Source: Dicaeum eximium (Eukaryota > Chordata > Aves > Passeriformes > Dicaeidae). Taken from it: DNA of 64,000 nt. Within the stretch, counting starts at the first letter, position 1. The number at the start of each line of letters is the position of its first letter. Where the stretch lies: NCBI GenBank assembly GCA_013396995.1, contig VWZP01006690.1:553689-617688 (forward strand), read 5' to 3'. A program made the position numbers and the translations under genes. A model generated the notes under the pieces. That model worked only from the letters and a program-made list of their open reading frames with translations, ran no database searches and was not told the DNA's origin. Of the stretch, positions 1 to 8,861 are shown piece by piece.

Positions 1-459
1 GCATGAGAATAGCAAATACTTAAAGGTCAAAAGAAAAGAATTGCAGAGAAAGTAATTAAAAATTGAAGAAAAAATGCAAATAAATGTGGAACTAAGTGGA
101 GCCTTTCAATATAATGTGGAAGTTAAAAAATTGAGAGGTTACTATTTATGATTTAGCAGGTGTGTGATTAGGAGACTAGAATATTATTATTATGGCACAT
201 TGACACAAGATTAAAGTCTGGAGTGTCAACTGACAAGACTGTAATGAGCAAAATAAAAAACAAACAGTGAAGCTCTATCCTGATTTCACATCAGTTGTGG
301 TTACTCGAGAGTTGATACCAAACTATCAGAAATCATTCACATGAAACCAGATTTCAGTTTTTATTTTCTCTGTAAGTTCTTCTGAATTCTAAAGCAAAAA
401 GTGCCAAAACCACCTCTGCAAAACCAAAATAACTGTGGTATGTATCAATTTCATTTCAG
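1..459 (+). other. TXNDC11: TXNDC11 intron (3' part)
   Basis: AT-rich sequence before the first recognisable exon. It ends in a splice acceptor, TTTCAG at 454-459. I see no coding potential or recognisable repeat in it. It is called an intron because the next exon is entered in the middle of a codon, so upstream exons must lie outside the window. Confidence 0.7.
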
Positions 460-605
460 AGAACTTCATTAAAAACTTCAGTGTTCTCTACAGTCCCTTG
501 AAAAGGCACCTGGTTGATGAGCCTTCAGCCCATTTTCATGAAGAGCATGTGGTCACTGAGGTGACCACGAGCACCTTCCAGGAGACCGTGTTCCTGAGCG
601 CCAAG
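460..605 (+). CDS. TXNDC11: TXNDC11 coding exon (first in window)
   Basis: This is an internal exon of thioredoxin domain-containing protein 11, an ER membrane protein with thioredoxin-like domains. The family is known as EFP1, a partner in DUOX NADPH oxidase maturation, and as a disulfide-linked partner of EDEM2 in ER-associated degradation. The exon runs from acceptor CAG at 457-459 to donor AAG|GTAACG at 605/606. It is entered after the first base of a codon and leaves in phase 0 after a lysine. The reading includes FIKNFSVLYSPLKRHL and ends QETVFLSAK, which leads straight into the thioredoxin fold of the next exon. The gene is incomplete: its 5' part lies before base 1. Together the four exons here encode about 320 C-terminal residues; the human protein is about 985. 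Identification rests mainly on the next three exons, which continue this frame exactly. Confidence 0.85.
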
Positions 606-1274
606 GTAACGGCACCTCCTCGCGCCGCAGCTTCCGCGCAGATACCCGCACGCCTTTTAACGAGGGGGTGGTGAATACTGATGTGCTTTTCTTACTTGTA
701 ACGTAAAATACGGTGGTTTGTAAGGATTCAAAAGCTTGCCAGTTACATGCCATGAAAAGATGTCATCCTGACTGCAGTTAAATTTGCTTTGATTTTGTAA
801 AGTATGTGATAGTAAGGAAAATGCATTGTCATTCAAATCTGCAGTGAGTGGCTGCATCTCCAGTTGGTTTCCAGCAGCCCCAACCCCTGCTTTGCCAGTT
901 AAAGGCAGAAAGCAGAAGTCTGGACATCATTTTTCCCCCCATATGAAGTGTACAGTCAGCGTCAGATAGATAGGAGTTAAAAATTGCAAAAGAATCTTGG
1001 GAAGTGTAGTAAAGTTTGGTGCATTTTCACGTAAAGGGAATGATCCTAAACTAAATAATTTTTTCATTTAGACTTTATGGAAAGAGAACTCCCCAAGAAT
1101 TTTTGTGTGTTAACTCAGTAGTCAGAGAGCAGCAGTGAATAACTTACAATAAAGTTCATTAATACTGAGAAAAAATTTGCTTTCACATTTCAAGAATACT
1201 CATGCTAGATGGTGTGAAAACTAGTCCTCCTTTCTCCAATAGATAATAAAACTTTTCTCCATTTCATTTTCCAG
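606..1274 (+). other. TXNDC11: TXNDC11 intron
   Basis: Intron between two recognised coding exons. The donor is GTAACG at 606 and the acceptor is TTTTCCAG ending at 1274. No repeat or other feature is recognised. The first 60 bases are relatively CpG-rich. Confidence 0.8.
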
Positions 1275-1384
1275 AATGTCTTGCTGCTGTATTACGCACA
1301 ATGGTGTGGATTCTGTGCTTCTCTTAATCACATCTTTATTCAACTTGCTCGGCTTTTGCCTCCCGACAGTTTCACTGTGGCAAG
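1275..1384 (+). CDS. TXNDC11: TXNDC11 coding exon with thioredoxin CxxC motif
   Basis: The exon encodes the start of the C-terminal thioredoxin-like domain. It reads NVLLLYYAQWCGFC, the beta-strand and active-site pattern of a thioredoxin fold with catalytic pair CGFC, then NHIFIQLARLLPPDSFTVA. It begins in phase 0 after CCAG (1271-1274) and ends with two bases of an arginine codon at donor AAG|GTAAAA. This CxxC is the redox-capable element expected for the family's role in disulfide chemistry with client glycoproteins and EDEM2 in the ER lumen. Both cysteines are intact. The 110-bp length and the junction phases join the neighbouring exons without a frameshift. The residue run matches my memory of vertebrate TXNDC11 closely. 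Confidence 0.95.
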
Positions 1385-1707
1385 GTAAAAAGATTCTAAT
1401 TTCATCTTTCCAGAATAATGTAAGATCATTGAGGTCATCAGCCTAGGAAATAAATACTTTTTTTCTCTCTACAACTCTGCAATATAGATGTGAATATCAT
1501 CTGCTTAATTTATCTTTGAATGCATTGTTTTGTTTTCCTTTGTATATATCTGGTGGTTTTCAATCTCACTGCAGTAGTTATCCACTTTCACTAAAATTAA
1601 TTTTGTGCAATTAACCTTGAAACTTCCTAATTTCAGGAAGCTAATCCATAACTTTATGATGATTTGTAGCAAATAGTAATATGCTATTTGTGTGTATATA
1701 TATATTT

Positions 1708-1800
1708 GTTAGCAACACCATTTGCATCACAAATCTAAAACAGCAACCTATATCCTACAATAAAGAAAATTAACTCTCTCCCAGCCAAACCAGTTTACAG
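1708..1800 (+). repeat. Fragment of an avian-type LTR (ERV-derived)
   Basis: The stretch with AGAAAATTAACTCTCTCCC followed by AGCCAAACCAG, preceded by a motif like CACAAATCTAAAAC, resembles from memory the terminal part of an LTR family that is very common in bird genomes, in which GAAAATTAACTCTATCCC precedes AGCCAAAACCAG. The flanks are TA-rich. It is a short, diverged, solitary piece within a TXNDC11 intron with no coding content. The family name is not certain. The same family appears to be represented by a different portion near 57.2-57.6 kb. Confidence 0.5.
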
Positions 1801-1805
1801 AAATA

Positions 1806-1875
1806 CATTTATATCTATATATGCATTTGTGTAATGTATATTTTTTATATATATGTTAAAATACATTTTATATGT
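1806..1875. repeat. AT-rich low-complexity stretch
   Basis: Interrupted TATATA and ATTTATAT runs with almost no G or C. It lies within the TXNDC11 intron next to the LTR-like fragment. No function is inferred. Confidence 0.6.
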
Positions 1876-2818
1876 AAAAAAGACATTGTTTTCTTTGGGT
1901 TTCCAGAGTTATTAATGTTTCAGTGCAATGGAAACATTCTTGTTCATGTATGTGATAATAATGCGTAAATACTTAAAAACATCTGCTCTGATTGCATCTT
2001 CATTTGATTCTGACAGAACTTACTCCAGGAGACAGCATGAGATGTAGAGAAAAAATAAACCAATTAAAAATCTGGATTTTCATCCCCTGTTTACAATTGT
2101 GGCTTTATTGCCACAGATGTGATGCTATTCCCAAGGCTACACCCATTCTCTGGCCCAACTTTGAAGTTCTCTCCTTTGCTCCATTATTTTCACAGCAGTA
2201 TTACTAATGTGATTGCCTGTTTTGTTCCATAATAATTTGTAATTAATAAGAATTTGATTTATGAAAAGAAGCCCTATAATGCAGAATAAAACAATAACAA
2301 ACTCTTGAACCAAGTGTTCCTTTCTACTCATAGCTATAGGAAAAAAACCACCTTTAAGCATGTGCTTGTCCTTGGAAGAAGAATAATAATTTACTCTGAA
2401 AACTACTCAAGGGGACAATATTAAGAGATGTACTTGAAGAACGAATTAATGACTAAAAATGACTTCTCTCATGTTTGGTGTGTCTATCTCAGAAGGAAGA
2501 TGTGAACACAATGTGTGCACCATGTGTACACAGTGAGCAGTTGGGGTTTAATTGCTGACTGAGAGCAGTTGCAGTATTGAACATATTATTCTAGAGAAAA
2601 AACCACACAGGTATTTGTTAAACTGAGTCATCATCTTGAATATTGGTAATTAATTCTGCTGACTCATATGCACAATGTATTTGTGACAGAACACATTTAG
2701 ACTTAACTTTCACAGATACTTAAATTTCCTTCTTCCCAATCCCTAAAGTAGCATTTTACAAGAAAATGCAGATTGTTGATCTGCCTGTTCCCTTCATCAG
2801 TGTGTCTTTTCCTCACAG

Positions 2819-2899
2819 AATTGATGTGACTCGAAATGACCTTCCCTGGGAATTTATGACAGACCGTCTCCCAACCATTTTATTTTTTCCTCATCAGAG
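2819..2899 (+). CDS. TXNDC11: TXNDC11 coding exon (thioredoxin domain, cis-proline region)
   Basis: An 81-bp exon that completes a split arginine codon (AG|A) and reads IDVTRNDLPWEFMTDRLP followed by TILFFPHQ. The RLPTILFF segment is the thioredoxin signature in which the conserved cis-proline faces the CxxC, and IDVT is the preceding core strand. It ends in phase 2 at donor AG|GTAAAG, which matches the start of the last exon. This exon and the preceding one form most of a thioredoxin fold. Confidence 0.95.
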
Positions 2900-5578
2900 G
2901 TAAAGTAATTCTTTTTCCTGTGGTTTTTTAACTTCCATTTTACTAAGCTGCAGCAATTATCTGGTTACGTGTCTTAGTAGAGAAAAAAGCCAGAGTAATT
3001 CATTTCCATATATGCATTCTTACTACATGCATATTCTAATGGAAAAAGACCCCCAGCAAAACAATAAAATAACCCAACCAACACTCACAGATTTCCACCC
3101 TTCTCCCTCAAGGGCTCTTACCATCAGCAAATGGGAATTCAGTCTGTTGGTACTGGGCAGTTACCTACCACAAAATCTCTAAACCCATGCCTTAAGTTTT
3201 GCCTTAAAACATTAATGTTTTAATCCAGTACAGAAAGAGTTTTGTTTATATCGGTTCTGAGCCACCCCAACTTCCATCTGATCAGCTCCCTGTTTCTTTT
3301 CATAGGTACTCATTTTGTCTCAGTCTCTGTAATGCTCTAGACAGTCTCTGGAGGGACAGACTGAGTGGTTTTATTAAGATTATTTTTGTAATGTTCGAAC
3401 TGGTTTTATAAAGGTACCTTACCTCTAGTCATTGCTTTCACTCCTGCTTTTCCTCTCCAGTGTTTTTTATATTTTGCTGCTATGTAGGTAATCCAGAAAT
3501 GTAGGATCTGATAGTATTTGTAGTACCTGTAGGACTACTAGAGTAGTCATATATTAATTTTGGATATAAAGGTGCCTCATATCAGGGCTTTTTATGCAGC
3601 TTCTTATCCATTTGCATTATGAGACAATTTCTGCAAATTAACTCTGTTCTCAATTTCTTTCCACCACATGCTGTTAATATTTTGTTCTGCTATTTGTTTT
3701 AAATAGCCTTTTAGCTTCTTTGATACATGCTGTGGTTTTGATCAATAAAAATGGATGATGATGTAGTAAAACATTGCCACAGTATAACGAGTCAATTTTG
3801 ATTTAGTGTAGACTATTCTTCGCCTAAATTATGTCATGATTCATTAATCTGGGATGGGAGCTGATAGTCAGCTGAGCAGCTGTTGATGGTAATTACAAAA
3901 GTAACTTGGTCCAGCACCAGGAATTTGCAGGGGAGGTGCTCACTTTGCCAGAAATAGCTTCATCTTGATGAGCAGGAGCCTCATCTGACTGAAGTTCTTG
4001 AATTATTGATAAAATATGGTATCTGTCTTCTACCTCATGTACAGTAAGTAGTTTTCAGTAAATGAAATGCAGCATTTTTATATACCACATGCTTATGAGT
4101 TGGGTTTGCAGAAGGCATTTTTGAGGGAAGTGTAATTCCTAATGAAGGAACTCCCCTGTTGCAGATGCACGTTGTAACCAATTCAGGACATAATGTCGCA
4201 CGTAAGGGGACACAAGAGTTGTCCCTGCTGTGTGTTGTACAGGAGCACCAGGAGGCTTTAGGCTTTATACTTGAATCTGGCTTTCTTGCTTTGCAATAAT
4301 TTTTGTTTTGGGCTTACTCTGTGTCCTTTTTCTCACTTACATAATTAGCCCATATCTGAATGTATGCTACTTACCATTACTCTAGTCATGAATTTGACAG
4401 CCAGATGGAAGCAAACTAAGCTTTTCTTCCCTGTTGTGACAACTGCCTCAGTAAAGAGAGAATATGCTGCTGACTGACAAAGCTGGGGCAGATCCAAAGT
4501 GATAAACTGTTAGCTGGCTGCCCAGTTGTACAGGGTGAGGTGGAAGTGGCTGTGCTGCAGGAAGAAGTGAAACTATTATACTGGAACATGCCGAGTCAAA
4601 GGCTGAAGATGGAACTGGTTCAGAAAGAGAAGAGCAAGAGTTAGTTCCAGACTAGTCCTTAGAAGATAGTTTAGCCTCATATGAGTGCACAGCATTCCCA
4701 AAGGGCAGTAATTGTAACATTTGTCACAGCTGGAGCTGGTGTTTTTTAGTGGCTGGTAGTCTTGAGGAAGAAATCTGGTACTTGCTGTTCTTGGCCTCTC
4801 TTTATAACCATTTATGCTGCTGTGGGAAGCAAGGAGGCTTACCTGCTTCATGTGCTGGGCTAAGTATTCACAGCTCCAGGGGGAAAAACACCAAGAGAAA
4901 CCAACAGAAAAACCTTGTTTGGTTTGCTTTCTTCATCAGTTCTGACATAAAGACAAGGCAGTAAGAGGAACAAGTAAAGAGATTTTTTTTTTTTTCTGAC
5001 AGAAGGGCCTTACTTCTGACTCAAGTGACTTACTGTTTAAAAGCAAACTGCTCCCTTGCCATGGCTTTCAGGTGCTGGAACTCACTAAGCTGCTGCTTCC
5101 AGGAAAACAGGTTCAAAATAGTGATTTCCCATTGGGTAGCTTTATATTTCTGGACTTAAATTTGAATGCTGTATGTAGACTTAGGAACATTTATATGTCA
5201 TCCTTCAACTTACAAATACTAACAGTACTGTACAGCTGTACTCTGATTACACAGTGGTTTCCCCCTATATACTTGAAGCTCAAAACCCATGATCATGAAT
5301 ACTTCTTTTGTAAGAATGAAGTCTGTTTTCTCAGATTTAACAGACTTTTTCCTTCAAATACCAGTCCCATGCAGAGATGCTTAGAGCACCCAGACTGGAA
5401 CACATGGAAATCTGTGTGCTCTATCTTTATTACATGAGTTTAGGTTTCTCTTAGCTGCTGTATTAACCATACTTGATAAAAAATAAGGTATCAAGTTGGA
5501 ATTGAACAGCAGATGCTTAGGTAAAATGATACTTAACCTTCCAGAGTATTTTACTATTAACTTCTTATGTCCTTCTAG
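2900..5578 (+). other. TXNDC11: Last TXNDC11 intron
   Basis: A 2.7-kb intron with donor GTAAAG at 2900 and acceptor CCTTCTAG ending at 5578. It contains an uninterrupted poly-T run near 4982-4996. Short open frames (for example around 4749-4964 and 5072-5437) have no recognisable protein features and are taken as chance. Confidence 0.85.
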
Positions 5579-6206
5579 GAAGGAGCAAAGTGTGAAGTTC
5601 CCTGAAGACTTTTCAGTTAACCTTCCTAACCTCCTGAAATTTATTTTACATCACTCAAGTCTTTCTTCGTCGGAGCCCTGTACCAAAGAATGCCTACATA
5701 CAGAGTCAGTTCTACAGCAAGGACACATCTCACACTTAGAGAGAGAAATTCAGAAGTTAAGATCAGAAATCAGTGCCCTTCATCAGGCCCATGACCAGCT
5801 TGAAGCACAGCTTTCTGAAGCCAGGAGAGAGGAACAGAGACTACAGCAGCAAAAACACACACTGGAAAAGCAGCACAAGACTCTGCAGCTCCACAGTGAG
5901 CAGTTACAGGCCACATATGACCAGAAGAATCAAGAATTGTTAGAAATGGCTGAAAAGCTTCAAGAATTAGCTGATGCATCAGAAAACCTCCTTAAAGAAA
6001 ATGCTTTACTGAGAATTCTGGTGGCATCAAGAGGAGGAAAGCTACAGAGCAAAGATGAAATTAAAGAATCCCTTCAATCTGAGCAAACACTTTCTGAACA
6101 TAATGATATGCCACTTTCAACAGCTACTGCTGCTTTAGAGGAAAAAAGGATTGATAATATTGATACCATAGAGACAGAGCACACTAGTGGAAATTGGACA
6201 GAATAA
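5579..6206 (+). CDS. TXNDC11: TXNDC11 terminal coding exon (end of thioredoxin domain and coiled coil)
   Basis: The last exon completes an arginine codon (AG|G) and continues KEQSVKFPEDFSVNLPNLLK, the last helix region of the thioredoxin-like domain. A long heptad-patterned segment follows (LEREIQKLRSEISAL through NLLKENALLRIL, roughly 5735-6025), rich in Leu, Glu, Gln and Lys, which predicts a parallel coiled coil of about 100 residues. The C-terminus is a polar, acidic tail ending at TAA 6204-6206. A thioredoxin domain followed by a C-terminal coiled coil is the usual architecture of TXNDC11. No frameshift or internal stop is present, so the gene looks intact here. It faces SNN tail to tail. 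Confidence 0.95.
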
Positions 6207-6300
6207 TTGCTTACACGAAGTCAAATGATGCAGTACTGGGTAGGTATTTATGCAAGTTTTATTGACATTCATTGTAAATAAAGACTTCTTCCCCCACATG
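6207..6300 (+). terminator. TXNDC11: TXNDC11 3' UTR and polyadenylation signal
   Basis: The first canonical AATAAA downstream of the stop is at 6277-6282, with cleavage expected 10-30 bases later. That gives a short 3' UTR of about 90 bases. Use of this site is inferred from the sequence only. Confidence 0.6.
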
Positions 6301-7910
6301 ATCTAGAAAAAGAAAAATCAAATGGAATATTTTTGTATACTTGAACAACTTATTAGATACCCCCATCTTAAGATGAGAATGGAAAACACTTTCTGCACTT
6401 TACTATTGCACTAACTTGCAAACACCTATCCATTTAAATTAAAGATACTGGTTTGTAGGGGCAGCAATGTGCAGCACCTCTGACCAAGGACCAGTTAGTT
6501 TTCACTGGCTTTCTCTTAAAGCTGCTAGAAGGGAAATCAGACCTTTGATTTATACTTTTCCATAATTTCTGAAGTTTGCCCTTTACACTGCATTCTCTTT
6601 GCTGAATTAAAATAGATTCTTGATCTGTGTAATCAGTAAATTTGAATGGACAAAGTCATCTTGTTACAACTGTTCTGTTCTAGAACATCAGCACTTTTGT
6701 ATACTTGTATTCTGACTGTCTGGAAACCACAAGAGCCATGTGTGAACTGTTCTCTGCTGAAAACTAGAGGAAGTCTTACTGAATTAATACTTTTCTTTGT
6801 TTTTAAGAGGTCTCAAATACAGCTATTTAAGTGTACAGGTCTGAGTATACATGCAAATCTCTTGAGAGCAGTATTTTAAAAATCATGTGCCAGGGTAAGA
6901 ACATTATCAGCTGTACCCCGTATGTTGTACTCGAGGCAACAGCAAGAGCTTTTTGCTACTGATAGCATGTTTTTTTGCTTCAGATTACAACTTTCAATTT
7001 TAAATAGGCAAATGTAGCTCTAACAAAGCAATTCAAGATCTTAGTGTAGAAGAAGGGGCCAACTTTTTGTCTAGGCCATTCTTGTCTTGCATATAGTTAA
7101 AAATCTCAAGCAAGCTTGCTAGGCCTTAAGTTACTCCATATGTACAGATAGAAGCAAGTCTAATGCTTCCTCTGGAGCTGAATTAAGGCTTGGCAATTCA
7201 GTGTTTAAAAACATTAGTATGCAAAGGAAACCATGTGTAAAGTAATAGAAAACAGGCCAGTGACCTCTAAGTACGTGTGCCTACATGAAGAGTTTTAGAA
7301 TATGTAAGCTGCCATTGGCAGCTCAGTGTTGTTCCTTTTCCTCCTCCCAAACCTTTGCAGTCCAAGAAAGCAGGAAATGTATGTTATCTGGAATGACTTG
7401 GCCATTGCTAGCTAAAAACTTCTACAAACTGACCAGTAATAACTCTTGCCCCTATCAACAGTAGAAAAGACTGAAACTTCTCCTGTTGTAGTACAGTTCA
7501 ATCAAAAGTTATATACAAGATACGTTAACTGAATTCTAGAGTTGTCTGGCTGTAGACTAAAATGCCTTTTTGTAACAGGCTGTTGACATGCACCCTAAGT
7601 ACACAAACCAGGGTTCTATGAAGAATTCAAACTAGTTGCAATTAAGCCAGTTTTGCTAATTAACCACTTCTGCAGTTTCAGCACACAGACCTATGGAAGA
7701 CAAGCCTGCTCTACTGCCATTTCAAACACCAGGAAACCTTCTGGACTTTCCCTGAGGGTTCAGTGTCCATCATAAGTTCCCAGGTTAGAACCCATCAAAA
7801 TGGCAGTTTCCTTGCAGTAGTTACATAGAGAACTCAGTTCTAGCAGCCAAAAGCTTAATCAACATAGCTGCAGCTAAAGGAACTCTTTTCTTGTAGCTCC
7901 TGTGTTTCCT

Positions 7911-7931
7911 CCTTCAGTATATTACTGAAGG
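7911..7931 (-). other. SNN: Short hairpin in SNN 3' UTR
   Basis: CCTTCAGTA and its exact inverted copy TACTGAAGG are separated by three bases (TAT). This is a 9-bp stem with a 3-nt loop in the predicted SNN transcript. Confidence 0.5.
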
Positions 7932-8284
7932 CTTATCCCTTCTTTTCAGATTACTCTGCATCAGTCCAATAAACTGTTCAAAGGAGGAGTTCTGACATCA
8001 TGGCTGCACACTCAATCTAATAGCAGAAGCAAGCTTTAACTGCAGAACTGGTTTTGAAGGTCTGGAGTCCCATCTGTGGTAGTGGTTCCCTGTGTATTAT
8101 ATACAGTTGCATCATATTCCCGTATGCTACAGAACACAAAGCAAGGAGCTTCTGGCAGCCTATTTACAGTTCACAGTTGTAAAGTAGTTCACATGACAGT
8201 AGTAGCTCCATCAAAATAGGCTCAGCTAAACATTCAAGTAACAAAAACCAGTAGTAGTCGTCTCTTCACACCAGTATATCCCTG

Positions 8285-8306
8285 TGCCCATTGCCGGCAA
8301 TGGGCA
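8285..8306. repeat. 22-bp perfect palindrome in SNN 3' UTR
   Basis: The half-site TGCCCATTGCC is followed directly by its exact reverse complement, centred at 8295/8296. There is no spacer. The next base pair outward does not match. Confidence 0.9.
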
Positions 8307-8526
8307 TTAAACCAGGCGAGTCAGCTCCTGCTATAGAGGAATTAGGATAGACAGTTGCAACTGCAACTTCTCAGTGCGTGCAGTTGCAAACAAAGCTTAT
8401 TTAAATTCTCATCAGGGTGTTTTCAGATGAGTAGTGTGCATGTGACCAGGTTCTTCACAGTACTGAGATGCTTCTGCTGGTTACACTTGTCATGAGTGTA
8501 AGTCCATCTGCACGTGTTGTTCTGAG

Positions 8527-8790
8527 TTAGCTGTTTACTTCTGGGCCATTTGGAGTTAGCTTCGCTTTCCTCTCCACACAGGGTCCTTTAGCAGAATACT
8601 GCACCAGCAGAAAGGGCTCTTTGGTTTCTCCCTCACCCACAATGCTTTCCTCATCCTCAGACTGGCTGAGCTTCTGCAGCCGCAGGTAGCACCAGCAGCC
8701 CAGAATCAGGGCTCCCAGAGCCGCAATGGCAATCAGGATAACGATGACGGTCACCACTCCGGTGGTGGGGCTGTGATCTGTGATAGACAT
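8527..8790 (-). CDS. SNN: Stannin, complete single-exon coding sequence
   Basis: An 87-residue protein that is nearly identical, from memory, to mammalian stannin (88 residues), a small single-pass membrane protein of mitochondria and other membranes linked to trimethyltin toxicity. The order is: short N-terminus MSITDHSPTTG; transmembrane helix of about residues 11-31 (VVTVIVILIAIAALGALIL); the vicinal metal-binding pair C32-W-C34; acidic linker SQSEDEESIVGEGETKE; and an amphipathic cytosolic helix near FLLVQYSAKGPCVERKAK. The start is the ATG at 8790, in the good context GTGGCCATGT. The upstream in-frame GTG at 8796 is not needed. The stop is TAA. Compared with mammalian stannin one residue (Met before TPNGPEV) is missing and the last residues differ. 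The whole coding sequence sits in one exon, as in mammals. Confidence 0.97.
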   Translation of the reverse strand: MSITDHSPTTGVVTVIVILIAIAALGALILGCWCYLRLQKLSQSEDEESIVGEGETKEPFLLVQYSAKGPCVERKAKLTPNGPEVNS

Positions 8791-8861
8791 GGCCACTACT
8801 TCAGGCTGTGCTCTTTAGATTTTTCTTTCCTCAGTATCAGTCTTGATGCATCTTCAAACTC
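8791..8861 (-). other. SNN: SNN exon 2 5' UTR with a 4-codon upstream ORF
   Basis: A splice acceptor on the - strand, CCCTGCAG|GAG, puts the start of exon 2 at 8861, 71 bases before the ATG. Within it, ATG at 8851 opens a tiny frame (MHQD, stop TGA at 8839-8837) that ends 46 bases before the main start. Such a uORF could lower or gate translation. The acceptor choice is inferred from consensus only. Confidence 0.5.

Larger units (their letters stand above)
1385..2818 (+). other. TXNDC11: TXNDC11 intron
   Basis: Intron with donor GTAAAA at 1385 and acceptor CCTCACAG ending at 2818. It holds TA-rich low-complexity DNA around 1690-1707 and 1806-1870 and an LTR-like fragment at about 1708-1800. 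The rest shows nothing recognisable. Confidence 0.85.
6240..8526 (-). other. SNN: SNN 3' UTR (long) with polyA signal at 6258-6263
   Basis: Downstream of the SNN stop on the - strand, the only canonical AATAAA I noticed before the TXNDC11 coding exon is at 6263-6258 (TTTATT on +). This gives a 3' UTR of about 2.3 kb, in line with the long 3' UTR known for mammalian SNN. The end would overlap the TXNDC11 3' end on the other strand by about 50-60 bases. Within it lie a 9-bp-arm hairpin (7911-7931) and a 22-bp perfect palindrome (8285-8306). No coding sequence is seen. The extent is inferred, not shown. Confidence 0.6.

Noticed and set aside
8791..8796. Start of stannin at an upstream in-frame GTG, giving two extra residues
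   Set aside because: The ATG at 8790 has a good initiation context and gives the family's normal N-terminus MSI-DHSPTTG.
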